The notes beneath the pieces were generated by a model that saw nothing but the letters and a program-made list of their open reading frames with translations, was not told the DNA's origin and ran no database searches. A stretch of 25,000 bases of DNA, taken from assembly GCA_012295275.1 (NCBI GenBank), contig CM022674.1, forward strand, positions 2,608,242-2,633,241, read 5' to 3'. A program made the position numbers and the translations under genes. Shown in pieces: positions 1 to 11,071 of this stretch. Position 1 is the stretch's first letter. Each line of letters begins with the position of its first letter. Source of the DNA: Chrysomallon squamiferum (Eukaryota > Mollusca > Gastropoda > Neomphalida > Peltospiridae).

Positions 1-229
1 TGGCGCTGGCAGCAGCTGTGTGGAAATATATAACCTGAAAAAAAAAAAAAATAATAATAATTTAAATTTAAAAAATGAAGAAAAAGGTAATTTAGAAGCT
101 GAATGCACATCTGCAGTAAGTAATATCACAGTGGTAGTATCTGAATAACAGAAGCATGGTGTAATTAAAAATGTTATTGCTGAAGTAAGTGTTACAGTAC
201 AGCAAATGATTATGTAATGACGTTTTTAC

Positions 230-363
230 AATGGACAGTGATGTGAACAATTATATGACAGTATGATTATCATTAACAAAATTCATTCTACATGATAATG
301 GACAATGATTTGGACAATTATATGACAGTATGATTATCATTAACAAAATTCATTCTATATAAT
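230..363. repeat. 67-bp tandem duplication, two copies
   Basis: Copy 1 is about 230-296 and copy 2 about 297-363. They share a long identical core (AATTATATGACAGTATGATT and the bases that follow) and differ at a few positions near the ends. There is no coding content. The high identity suggests a recent local duplication. Confidence 0.85.
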
Positions 364-956
364 AGTCTTTTCGTGTTATTTTAGTCTAAAACTTTATCAA
401 TAAAAATATTTGATTTTTTGAAAGCAATAATTCTGAAAGACCATTGAGAAAGGTACATATTTTGGGAGGCCATCAAAGTGCTTGTACTAGGCAGGTGGCT
501 GTTATATAGAAGAGGGCCAAGAAAGCTATTTTGGAAATCAATCAATAAATCAATAAAGAAAGAAAAGAAAAGAAAAGAAAAGAAAAAGAAAAAACACATA
601 CACACAGATAAACATGCACATATAATATTCCCTTTCAAAATAAACATGATGAAATCATACTGACAATTTCCGATAATGATACCTTGATATAAAATACATT
701 GATTTGACGCTGTTTTCTTTGTACAGTTCTCTTATACTGGTTTTCTATTGCTAAGATTATAGAGTATAATTATTCCTGCATCTGCAGTGATACTGTGTTT
801 ATGGTCAAATCAATCAATATTTACCAGGTTAACAAAACACTGAAAAATACACAGCATTAAAACAAAACAAAAAAAAAAAAGGAGTAGAGAAAGTAAAAAA
901 ATGTCACTCACTCTCTCTTTCCTTCTTTTTCTCGTTCTCTCTACAAACACATGCAC

Positions 957-1034
957 TCACACACACACACAAACACAAACACAGGCACACACACACACAC
1001 ACACACACAGGCACACACACACACACACACAGAC
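957..1034. repeat. (CA)n microsatellite
   Basis: Nearly pure CA dinucleotide with AAAC and AGGC interruptions, lying in the NPHP4-like intron. Confidence 0.95.
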
Positions 1035-1456
1035 AGTGAAAACGTGCAAAGGGTAAAGGATTTTTAATCAGTGAAATGATTTTACTCTAATTACTGGCAG
1101 AATAAATCTATAGATTTTTGTGCATAATGGCTGGTAGTTTTTTTTTTTTTTTTTTTTGCCAATGTTGTATTGAGAATATTACTTTCCTGATGGAATGTTA
1201 ATGTGTTTTTTCTCTTACATAATGATATGTGTTGTAATGGGAAATGCTTTTAATGGAGGAAAAGGGAAAAAAAAGTCAAGTATTAAAGAGTGTGAAGAGT
1301 GATTAATGGAAATAACAGCACAACACAATTGTGTCTTTTATCTGTCACTTATCACCTCTGTCTGAACTCTGTATCATACTCAAAGTGTTTTGAATGGCAG
1401 AAACAGTATCAGTGTTTTGTGTGTGTTTGTGTGTGTGGATAGATGTTATAGATGCA

Positions 1457-1765
1457 AACACACACACAAATACACACTCTCTCTCATACACATGTACACA
1501 AATAAACAAACTGACACACATACTCACCTGTACATACACACAAACTTATACACATGTATACTCAGACACATATACATACATATTCATTTCACTCACACAC
1601 ATTTTCTCTCACTTCTAACACACACACACTCATATACAAACACATATACACACATAAACTCTCTTTCTCTTTGTCACATACAAATATAAGCAAAAAAGAC
1701 ACATGCACACACAGTCAGAGACACACAACATAGAAACACACACACACAGACACACAGACACTCAA

Positions 1766-1796
<31 letters not shown>

Positions 1797-1882
1797 GACA
1801 CACAGACACACACACATAAACACAGGCACACACAAACACACACACATGCACACACACACACACACACAGACACACAGACACT

Positions 1883-1923
<41 letters not shown>

Positions 1924-2099
1924 ACACAAACACAGACACACACACACACACATACACAAACACACACAGACACAGACACACACACACACAAACACACACA
2001 CACAGAAACACACAAACACACACACATAAACACACACACACACAAACACACGCACATGCAAACACACAGACACACAAACACACACACACAGAGACACAC
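1457..2099. repeat. Long interrupted CA-rich satellite next to a splice donor
   Basis: About 640 bases are dominated by CACA with regular CAGACA, CAAACA and CATACA interruptions. Purity is highest from about 1,700 to 2,099. The frames read through it on both strands contain only His/Thr/Gln or Cys/Val/Leu and are not genes. On the minus (transcribed) strand the tract is UG-rich and begins within about ten bases of the donor of the exon at 2104-2241. Confidence 0.95.
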
Positions 2100-2103
2100 T
2101 TAC

Positions 2104-2241
2104 CTGATTGTAACTTAATTTTCCTCGTCCTTTCTTTCCTTCCACTAAAGGACCCAGCCACTGCCTTCCAAAGAACTGCTGAAATGCTACATCATACAGA
2201 CATACTGACAGCTGATACACTGCATTTTCATCATTGATACC
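2104..2241 (-). CDS. NPHP4: Nephrocystin-4-like, third visible coding exon (partial gene)
   Basis: This 138-base, 46-codon phase 0-0 exon runs from acceptor TACCTTGCAG|GGT to donor AATCAG|GTAAGT on the minus strand. The peptide has the core [20 protein letters not shown] followed by W. From memory of vertebrate NPHP4, its N-terminal segment has a matching order: strand, F/LYDV, then FFGR-x-W, then a basic loop. NPHP4 is a ciliary transition-zone protein that works with NPHP1 and RPGRIP1L; its N-terminal part is C2-like. The donor is followed at once by a UG-rich intron. The downstream exons, most of the protein (vertebrate NPHP4 is over 1,400 residues), lie outside the window. The identification rests on remembered family sequence; an alignment search would settle it. 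Confidence 0.82.
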
Positions 2242-2320
2242 CTGCAAGGTAAATTTTACAAAAATAATAATAATGAATTATCATAAAAAGTATTAAAAAA
2301 GATGAAATATTTCATTTAAT

Positions 2321-2323
<3 letters not shown>

Positions 2324-2375
<52 letters not shown>
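2324..2375. repeat. (CA)n microsatellite
   Basis: Almost perfect CA dinucleotide repeat about 50 bases long, inside the NPHP4-like intron. Confidence 0.95.
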
Positions 2376-2378
<3 letters not shown>

Positions 2379-3474
2379 TCTTAATATGACATCATGTGAC
2401 TCTTACATTATATATGATTAAAAATGACGAAAAGATGAAATTATCTCATTTTAATGACACCCGCACATACATATCTCAATGAAACATTGCAAAGCTCTTA
2501 TATACTAATATGCATAATTGCAATACAGATAGTGTAAAAAGGATTCTGCTTTCAGATATGTTGTCAAGAAGCATGTGCATGAATGGGAACTCTTGTCATC
2601 ATAAACAGTTACTGTTGTTAAGAATGGTGAACATTGTGAGAGAGGGAAAAGCCTCTGTCACAGTACAGTGTGTTTTTCTTTTCCTGCTAGCAGGAAAGGA
2701 TCTGATATATGCGCCTTTCCTCAAACAGGATAGCATATTAGACAATTCTGATGAATCAGTCATTGAGCCCTGGTTGGAATGTGATAATGTTTTTTTTATT
2801 TTTTTTTTTTTTTTTTCAAAGTTGTGTTAATAATTATGTTGAATTCGGTTAGTAACTGTTTGCAAACATTTTGTTAAAGTGTTATTAATAATGTTTTATT
2901 TGTTATACCGTTCCATTTGCTATCAACTGTTATTTTGATACACAGTATTATTGCTTAAAACCTTAACAAATAAAATATTAAAATCTTTTTATTCATATTT
3001 TTTCTTTTCTTTTCTTTTCTTTTCATTTTCTTAACCAAAAAATCAATACAGCTCTTGTTTTAATTTATTCAGGCCTTTGGAAACAAATTAAAAATAATGT
3101 AAACTGAAAATTGAAGTAACATGTTATTTGCTGGGTTTTTTCATAACTGCACACACTTTAACAAGGACACAAATTATTTAAAAGTATATTAAAATAGACA
3201 AAAAAAAAAAAAAAAAAAATTGGATATAATTAGGCCATTCAAATGACAAGTAAACCATAGACAATGTTTTTCTAAATTGTTACGTTTTATGAACGTTTTA
3301 TAAAATGCAGTTTCAAGTCAAGTGTTTTGGAAATACTCCAAAGATAAAATTAAATAAAATAAAAAGAAAAGAAAAAGGAATTAAATAACGTTCCCACTGA
3401 GATTGAAATTTGGAGTAAAGGAATATACAATTTAAAAAATGTTTTTTTTTCTTCTTATTTTCTAAATTGAAGAG

Positions 3475-3614
3475 TCACACAAACACACACACACAAACAC
3501 ACACACAAACACACAGACACACACACAGACACACACACACACACACAGACACACAGACACAGGCACACAGACAAATCTTACTAAAAGTAATTCATAGCAA
3601 GAAAGAGAGAGAGA

Positions 3615-3645
<31 letters not shown>

Positions 3646-3646
3646 T
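3475..3646. repeat. Compound (CA)n / (GA)n microsatellite
   Basis: A CA-rich tract (about 3475-3570) is followed, after about 30 bases, by an AGAG tract (3601-3646). Confidence 0.9.
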
Positions 3647-4702
3647 CTTGATAATATAATCTGGTCTTTTGTTCCACTGTCAGATATTTTAATATTCTCA
3701 TTAACATATGTATTAACTTTTTGTATTCAATATCATTGTAGCTTATTATGAATATTGAATATTTTAAAATATTAATGCTGAATGTAACATCAGTGCTCTT
3801 CATTCTACTCTACAAATAGCAATATTCTCTCAAAATAGCAGAGAATCGACATCTGAATTAAACCACATGGTAAATCTTGCAAACAAGCATCAATATAATT
3901 ATCATGTTAACAGAAAAATCAAATCACTGGATGTCTAACAAAATGCAGAAAATATAAAAAACCAGATAATGATGCAGACAGATTTTTTTTTCTCATTAAT
4001 AATATATTGCATTTATTCCTAACATTTTATTTATTTATTTATTTTTGGTTGTTTTTATTCAAAGACAACAAATACAGATCATTCTATTAATACAAATTAT
4101 TAACTAAAATAAAAAAAATAATAATAAGTAGATATTGAAAAAAAGGGATATTACTAACACCATTATTTTTTCTAAATGTATATTAGCCATGTATAAAAAT
4201 TTAGTCTTCGTTATCTTTATTCTCTTGAATCCTTCATATCTGAAAGCATCTTGACTAAAATTGTTGCCATGAAAATGAAAAGATTTAAATAATAATAACA
4301 ACTGCCTCATAACCAAGAAATCAATATTTTTATGATTTTACAATAAATGTTACAGACATATGGTTTTATTGCTTCAGTAATAAAAAGCAAAAAAAAAAAA
4401 AAAAAAAAAACTGGAGAAGTAAAAAAAGAACTTTTGATTTGAAAATCAGTATGAAGAAACTGTACAGTATTTAAAATATCTAAGAAAGCAAAAATGTCTA
4501 AATGGTACAAGAATAAGCGTTATTATGAGTAAATAAATTAGTAGCATAAGTATATTCTGTGTAAGCAGTTTGTTTCAGCGTTGTAGTAGTTGTTGTAATA
4601 AACAAAATATGAGAAAAAGAGAAGTTCCACTGCACTGAAGAAAAAGCTCAGTTCAGCTGTAGTGGAAAAAGAAAAAAAAAGTAATGTCTAGGTTTATTTA
4701 TT

Positions 4703-5020
4703 GTTGTTGCAGGTGTTTTCATTACTTTTATTTTATTTTTTTTTTTTTTTAAAGTTAGTTATTTTATTTTATTTTATTTGTTGCAGGTGTTTTGCATTAC
4801 CTATTTTTTAATTTTTATTTTTTAAAAGTCATTTATTTTATTTTATTTTCATTTATTTTATTTATTTATTTTATTCTATTTTATTTATGTTATTTTACAT
4901 TATTTTATTTTATTTTATTTTATTTTATTTTATTATTTTATTTTATTTTATGTTACGTTATTTTACGTTATTTTATTTTATTTTAATTTTTTTTAATTTT
5001 TTCAAATTTTATTTTATTTC
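4703..5020. repeat. TTTTA pentamer array preceded by a duplicated unit
   Basis: A unit containing TTGTTGCAGGTGTTTT and CATTAC occurs at about 4705-4727 and again at about 4780-4800. A (TTTTA)n array with GTTACGTTA-type interruptions follows to about 5020. No coding content. Confidence 0.8.
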
Positions 5021-5185
5021 TATTTCTCTTCTTATTTTTCTTTCTTTTCAAAGCAGTGGATAAGTTCTGACATGACAAAAGTTTCATGTTATTGTTCTTT
5101 GACAATTACAAACAAAAATAATCTGTTTTAAATGTCAAAATTCAGCAGAGCAAAACAATCCCACGATACATATCCAAGAAGACAT

Positions 5186-5210
5186 TTTTTTTTTTTTATT
5201 ATTATTTTAT

Positions 5211-5286
<76 letters not shown>

Positions 5287-5315
5287 TAATTTTTTTTTTT
5301 TTTTTTTTTTTTTTG
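5186..5315. repeat. Poly-T / (ATT)n / poly-T tract
   Basis: Two long T-runs flank an ATT trinucleotide array of about a dozen units. Assembly of such a tract is often imprecise. Confidence 0.95.
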
Positions 5316-5543
5316 ATAAACTTGTAAATTAATCACATATTATTTTGCTGACGTGGTACACTACTGAAAACTATACAGTCTCTTCTAAACTAAAAGTATC
5401 ATTAAAAGGGCTATAAATCATAATTATTTACAGTAAGCTGTTTAATAAGTGTGTGTGTGTGTAGACTGTATAAATACAGTTTATGCTGAGGTAGACATAG
5501 ATTTATCAAACTGTAAGGAATGTGTATGTGTGTGAACCTGTAT

Positions 5544-5577
<34 letters not shown>

Positions 5578-5579
5578 AA

Positions 5580-5695
5580 ATAGATATATATATAGATATG
5601 TTTGAATCGATTTATCTACATATCCACCTGGATAGACATATATAGATAGATAGATAGAGAGATAGACAGATACAGATACAGATACAGGTTTACAG
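5580..5695. repeat. GATA / GATACA simple repeats
   Basis: Runs of ATAGATAGATA and GATACAGATACA are embedded in AT-rich sequence. Just after them, a short unit with AGGTAGGTCAATA occurs about three times (about 5709-5745). Confidence 0.75.
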
Positions 5696-6225
5696 ATATA
5701 TAATACAAAAGGTCAATACAGGTAGGTCAATAGAGGTAGGTCAAGTTGTGCACTAGAACATGCAATAAACCAATATAATGAGAAAAGTTTTCTGTGTATT
5801 TAATACGTATCTCTGCCAGAAATGGTAACATAAAGAAACAGCTCAAAGGGATATATTCACGTACAACTCAATTATTTTTATTTAAAATATCCAAATATAT
5901 TTAGTACTGTATTATGTAAATGTACAATACCTTTGTTATTATTCTATATAATGTGTATGTGTTCATATATTTATTAAGTGGCACTGTGTATGTATATGCA
6001 AAAAGAGAAAGACAGGCAGAGACACAGAAAGAAAGAGAGAGATATGGCCATAGTTTTTATTATGTTAATACTGCATGTATCAATACACTTGAACACTGAT
6101 ACTATGACCTCTGATAAACCAATCAATCAAGGGATGGTTACAGAAACTGATGAGAAACAGTTAAAAATGTTAATGAACAACACACACACACAAACACACA
6201 CACACACACAAGACGACACAAATAC

Positions 6226-6555
6226 CTGGTCCAGGAATCCATCTGGAGCTACGAGGTTTCGAACAGAAATCAAGTGAATTTGTAACGGGATGAAATCGCT
6301 GTGATTCAGTTCCGAGTACTTCCTGCCTTTGTGAGGGAGCACCACTCTGCTGAGCAGAGTCTGGCTCAGCAGGTTTGAGCACAGGTTGGAAACAGGCAGG
6401 TTTCTGCTCGGGTGAAAAGCCACCTCTCCGCTTGCGGCATTTTCTGAACTGTCTGCGTTGATGTCTGATTGGGTACATTCGTTAACAGTGTCGAATGTCA
6501 CATTTTTCTGTTTTTCCAGTCTAATTTCTGTCATTGTTTTAATCCTTGTTTCCCA
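6226..6555 (-). CDS. NPHP4: NPHP4-like second visible exon, possibly alternative
   Basis: This 330-base, 110-codon exon is open throughout and phase 0 at both ends. The acceptor is GTAGCTAG|TGG, just after an in-frame TAG, and the donor is GGACCAG|GTATTT. It has its own in-frame ATG at 6534 in a good context (A at -3), so it could also be an alternative first exon. The first two thirds are polar and of unknown type. The last 25 residues contain FIPLQIHLISVRNLVAP, which resembles STPLCIHLKSIYALDVP at the end of exon 1. Both are followed in phase by the exon at 2104-2241. The acceptor is weak, preceded by TA repeats rather than a pyrimidine tract. The base composition is coding-like, with more G+C than the flanks. 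Whether it is constitutive, a cassette or an alternative start is inference. Confidence 0.7.
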
Positions 6556-6568
6556 CTAGCTACATAAA

Positions 6569-6601
6569 TATACATATATATATATATATATATAAATATA
6601 C

Positions 6602-6686
<85 letters not shown>

Positions 6687-6690
6687 AATA
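6569..6690. repeat. (TA)n / CATA / (CA)n compound microsatellite
   Basis: A TATATA tract with CATA interruptions and a short CA stretch. It lies just upstream (minus-strand sense) of the acceptor of the exon at 6226-6555 and occupies the place where a pyrimidine tract would be expected. Confidence 0.9.
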
Positions 6691-7546
6691 TGTGCATGTA
6701 TAAATTCCATATATATATTATATAAAACCTTTCCTGAACATTATAAAATGATGTGTGCTGTTGTTATATATTTAATTTTTTTCCCAAAAGAAATGTGTAA
6801 TTTTAGTAATAAGAAATGTATATATTATATATATTACAAAATTGTTTGTATCAAAAAACAGTTCATACCAACATTCATTCACCTTCAAATCTGCATTATA
6901 TGAAGATAGATATAAAAAAAACAAAAAAAAACAGCTAATATTTATTTTAATTTTTTATGTTTATTTTTACTATTTTCTTAACATTTATTAAGAGTAGATG
7001 ATTTTTTTTTTTTTTTTAATTTTTTAATTTTTTCTAATAGTTTATTTTATTTTTTTTTTTTTTTTTTTTTAAGTGTTCTTAAATATTCACGTTAATTTTA
7101 TTAAGTGTTATCAAAAATTCAACTACACTGTATAAAAATCTTTAGGTTCCAAAATAATCACAGCCTAAAATTAATGCATTTTTAAAACCTTTCTCTCATT
7201 ATTTTAAATAAGGCTGGCTGTAAGTGCCAACTCAGGGAAACAGATATTATTTTTTTGTCTTCTTAACTCTAAAAAAACTATTAAAATTTTAATAATTTAT
7301 ATAGAAATTTTTTATTTTTTTTATTTTTTATTGTTATTATTTTGTCATGAAATTAATTAGAAACTGCGCCCCTGAAAGATTAATGTTTTGACTCACCAAG
7401 TGTATATTTAGTTACCTGTCAGGTTCAATTTCCTAACAAAGAATTATAGGTATACTTTTCTATTTTCAATTACTTATCTGTAAAAGCTAGTATTCATAGG
7501 AATGCTGTACATGAAACAAATGCACGAGCAAGCGCTCGCACACCCA

Positions 7547-7547
<1 letters not shown>

Positions 7548-7589
<42 letters not shown>
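7548..7589. repeat. (CA)n microsatellite
   Basis: Pure CA repeat of about 20 units in the NPHP4-like intron. Confidence 0.95.
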
Positions 7590-7593
<4 letters not shown>

Positions 7594-7818
7594 TGTATAA
7601 TGCATATATCTGAATATTTTACACTGATTAGCTGTTTTTCTAACTTAAATGCTCATTTCTTATGCATCCCAAGAGGAAAAAAAAAAAAAAAGTATGATTA
7701 ATCAATGAACTTAGCTTAAACCCAATCAAGTTAATTAATTAATTTCTAGCATGTTGCTTTTTATTAGTTTTTGAAATAAGCAAAATGTGTTTGTGTAAAT
7801 AGGTCTTTCCAAAAAATG

Positions 7819-7820
7819 AA

Positions 7821-7854
<34 letters not shown>

Positions 7855-7912
7855 TAATAATAATAATAAAATAATAATAACAATAATAATAATAATAATA
7901 ATAATAATAAGA
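7819..7912. repeat. (TAA)n microsatellite
   Basis: AATAATAAT array with AAAATAAT and CAAT interruptions, ending in AAGAAGAAG. The minus-strand frame through it is poly-Tyr/poly-Leu and not a gene. Confidence 0.95.
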
Positions 7913-8430
7913 AGAAGAAAAATGAATTAAAAATTCACATTGATACATTTAAAGTGATTTACAAACTACTTTTTTGTATTATTTATTTATTTATTTATTT
8001 ACTGCTAAAGATTAAAGATTAGAAACACTGCATGTGTTTTTAAAAACATGATTTTTAATTACAGTCTATTCTTAAAAGCCTTTTAAAAATTTTTATAATA
8101 TGCTCTTAAACACGTAACGATCTCACACACACGCACACACACACACAAACACACACGTGTGTTAAAACATATCCATAAAAAAATTACAAAAAAACTAAAA
8201 TAACTAACACATCCTCCACCAACAAATCAAAAAAATTAACATCAAAAATATTCCAGCTATCATTTGAATTAATCCCCCTATAGCTATAATCCTGTCATTA
8301 AAGTTTTAAAACAAGAACAAAAAAAAACAGTAAAGATTATTTTATATATTCACCACATTATTTCTCCCTGCCCATAATCTCAACCACACAAGACCACAAA
8401 ATTCCACAATAACTGTGAAGAAAACTGAAA

Positions 8431-8506
8431 ATTACTGCTACATTCCCTATTAAAGACAACAGCACAATATTACTGCTACATTCAGTATTAAAGACAACAG
8501 CACAAT
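8431..8506. repeat. 38-bp tandem duplication
   Basis: Copy 1 is 8431-8468 and copy 2 is 8469-8506. Both begin ATTACTGCTACATTC and end TTAAAGACAACAGCACAAT. They differ only in a three-base patch in the middle. Confidence 0.9.
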
Positions 8507-8824
8507 AAAGCAAAACACACTGTGACTGAAGTCAATCCTTTCCACTGGAATTAACTATACAACAGCTAACATATCCCAAAGTGACAGCGACACCAGATCT
8601 GTGACAGCCAATCAGAAGGCTTCACAGTCAATATTTATATGTGTAAACACACAGTCTCTGCCTTGATCCTGCAGTGGAAACGGTTTGAATAAAGTTAATC
8701 TATTCTGTATTGATACGTGTATGAAAAGATTGCGAAAAAAAAACACACCTTTTGTATGCTATTTATTTTTTAATCTTGTACGTTCTGGAATGTTAAGATT
8801 ATCTATTTTTATCCAGCATGTGTA

Positions 8825-8892
8825 ATGTGTGTGTGTTTGTGTGTGTGCGTGTGCACACGTGTCTATACACACACACACACACACACACACAG
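8825..8892. repeat. GT tract followed by CA tract (inverted dinucleotides)
   Basis: GTGTGTGT runs into a short GTGCACACGTG centre and then CACACACA, so the strand could fold back on itself. It lies in an intron. Confidence 0.8.
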
Positions 8893-9102
8893 AGATAGAG
8901 AGAAACACACATCTTGTTACCATGGTGCAAATAAATAAATAAATTAAAAAAATTAAAAAAAAAAAGTCATTAAACCTCTACAACTACAATTCAATTTTTT
9001 GCTTTAAGATTTGTTTTTACACTTTTTGGTTTCTACACTGTTCTACTTTTTTCTTTACTTATTCTTTTATGCTTTCTTTAATTGTTTTTTTTTTTTTCAT
9101 CT

Positions 9103-9174
9103 GCTTAGCAACCAACAAAATCACCAAGTAAAATTTATAAAAAAAATTAACAAAATGAAAATAGCTATGAGCTG
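9103..9174 (+). repeat. Dispersed repeat, left arm of an inverted pair
   Basis: It begins GCTTAGCAACCAACAAAATC and ends AAAATAGCTATGAGCTG. The reverse complement of 9876-9944 matches it with few differences and a length change in an internal A-run. The flanks of the two copies resemble each other only weakly. Confidence 0.75.
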
Positions 9175-9408
9175 TCAGAAGACTAATAAAAACAAATTAA
9201 AAATTAAAAAAATTAAATTATTGTTTTTCTTTGACACTTACTTTTTAGCTTACTTCTTTAAGTTCTGTAATATATGTTAGTAAACAAAGATGGTTGTACA
9301 TATTCACATACATACACTGAGAATCATTAAAACACATTGCCGTTCAGAAGAACACAACTGTAGCCTTAGGTGCATGCACATGATTGTGAACATTACATGC
9401 ACACACAT

Positions 9409-9411
9409 GCG

Positions 9412-9458
<47 letters not shown>
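9409..9458. repeat. (CA)n microsatellite
   Basis: CA repeat with GCGCACG at its left edge, in the NPHP4-like intron. Confidence 0.95.
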
Positions 9459-9875
9459 TTTTATTTAGTTGTTTGCAAAGTATCCAAAAAAAATAAAAAT
9501 AAAAATAAAAATGAAATAAAATAAATAAACAATTTAATAAACAAACAAAAATTTAAATAAAAAAATATATACATTGTATGCAGATAAAATAAAGAAAAAA
9601 GAAGTGTAAATGATTATGAAAATAAAGTACTTTTGTTAATCCTGATTTACGAAGTTCACAGACTTAATATTTCAAACAAGCAACAAATATTTTAAGTTAT
9701 CCCACTGTGTCTGTGTGTGTGTGTGTACATTAAAATAAACATTCATAAAACCAGTTAATTATATACACAAACACATGTACATATGGACATGTTTCTTAAG
9801 CATCACACACACACACACACACAATAATTTAAAAATTATGATTAAATGTGGATTTTTTTTAAATCAATCTTTTCA

Positions 9876-9944
9876 CAGCTCATAGCTATTTTCAATTCTT
9901 TTTTTTTTTTTTAATTTTACTTGGTGATTTTGTTGGGTGCTAAG
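9876..9944 (-). repeat. Dispersed repeat, right arm of an inverted pair
   Basis: Reverse-complement partner of 9103-9174. It contains CAGCTCATAGCTATTTTCAA at one end and TTGGTGATTTTGTTGGGTGC near the other, around a T-run. Confidence 0.75.
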
Positions 9945-10041
9945 AAAAAAAAAAATTAAAAATTAAAGAAAACTAAGTGAAAAAAAAAAGTTTAAAAATA
10001 AAATATAAGCCATGAAAAGAAAAACAAAATGAAAACCAATC

Positions 10042-10073
<32 letters not shown>

Positions 10074-11071
10074 TAAACATATACATACTTAAAAACAAAA
10101 ACTTTGAAGAAAATCTGCTGAGTATAATCTGTCAGCATAAAACTTATAGCAAAGATTAAATTATAATAGCACTGGTTCAGCGTCTTTCATTTTATCTTAT
10201 TTATTTATTTACACCATAGTAAGAAGGTGACTGTGTGTGACTGTGTGTGTGTGTGTGTGTGTTTGTGTGTGTTTGCAATTGTAAAATAATGGATGAAATT
10301 TCAGAATTGGAAATCTTACAGAGAATGTGCATATTTCTAAATTGTCAATCAACATGCCAATTTCTTTCATCAAATTACATTTTATTTTACTCAAAAACAT
10401 ACATTCATTACTGTTCTTTTTGATTGATCATTTGCATCATTAAGGCACAACAGATAAAGTGATTCTATGACAAAATTTATATTCTTTATCATCAGTAGCT
10501 GTAATTTTTCTCTCATCAACTTGGCTTTGTTGGGTTGGCTAATTTATAGCATGTGTTTAATCATATACATGCACAGTCACTCACATATACTCTCACACAC
10601 AAAACAGATGTTGTATTTTTAAATAAATATATCACTATACTTCTTTATATCTCAAGGAAAAATATTTATTAAATCCAGTGAAAATGCATAGCAATTCAGA
10701 AACCTTCTCTGATTAATATATACCTTTTTATGTTTATCAAAAATTAAAATTAGGAATATCAGTTTTTTAGAAAAAATAAAAAATAAAAAAAATAAAAAAA
10801 GATTATAAAGCTTCTAATATGAAAACAATTTTATTCATCTTTGTAAAAATGTAGAAATGAACAAAACCTAAATTTTTTTTTTAAAAACCAGATGAAATCA
10901 GATCTTTAACCTATGAAGAGTTTAAAACAAATTTTTCAGGAACACATTTAGGAGAGAACAAAAATTTTTTTAAAAATATGTAGTCAGAATAGGTTTACAC
11001 CTCTGAATATTAAATCAAAACAGTAAAAACTCAAAATATTTTAAATGAGTCAGTGATACTGAGCACACATA

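Larger units (their letters stand above)
1..2103 (-). other. NPHP4-like intron downstream of exon 3 (partial, runs off the left edge)
   Basis: No exon is visible here on either strand. On the minus strand this is the intron that follows the exon ending at 2104. It holds a 67-bp tandem duplication (230-363), (CA)n at about 957-1034, a T-run at about 1138-1157, and a CA-rich block at about 1457-2099 that reaches the splice donor. The open frames in the block are repeat artefacts (Cys/Val or His/Thr only). The next NPHP4 exon must lie beyond the window. Confidence 0.6.
2242..6225 (-). other. NPHP4-like intron (between exons 3 and 2)
   Basis: I see no supported exon or RNA gene here. The intron holds (CA)n at 2324-2375, a CA block at about 3475-3570 followed by (GA)n at 3601-3646, A/T runs (3201, 4387), a TTTTA pentamer array with a duplicated unit upstream (about 4703-5020), a T-plus-ATT tract (about 5186-5315) and GATA/GATACA repeats (about 5580-5695). 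A 106-codon open frame at 2510-2830 resembles no family I know and ends in a T-run, so I do not call it a gene. Confidence 0.6.

Noticed and set aside
1390-2247. Overlapping long open frames on both strands through CA-rich sequence (including the minus frame running out of the exon at 2104)
   Set aside because: They translate the CA/GT repeat as His/Thr or Cys/Val/Leu runs. Only the part in 2104-2241 between splice sites is coding.
2510-2830. 106-residue plus-strand open frame
   Set aside because: No known motif, ends in a T-run read as poly-Phe, no splice or poly(A) context, and lies on the opposite strand inside an intron.
7739-7948. Membrane-like poly-Tyr/poly-Leu minus frame
   Set aside because: Translation of (TAA)n.
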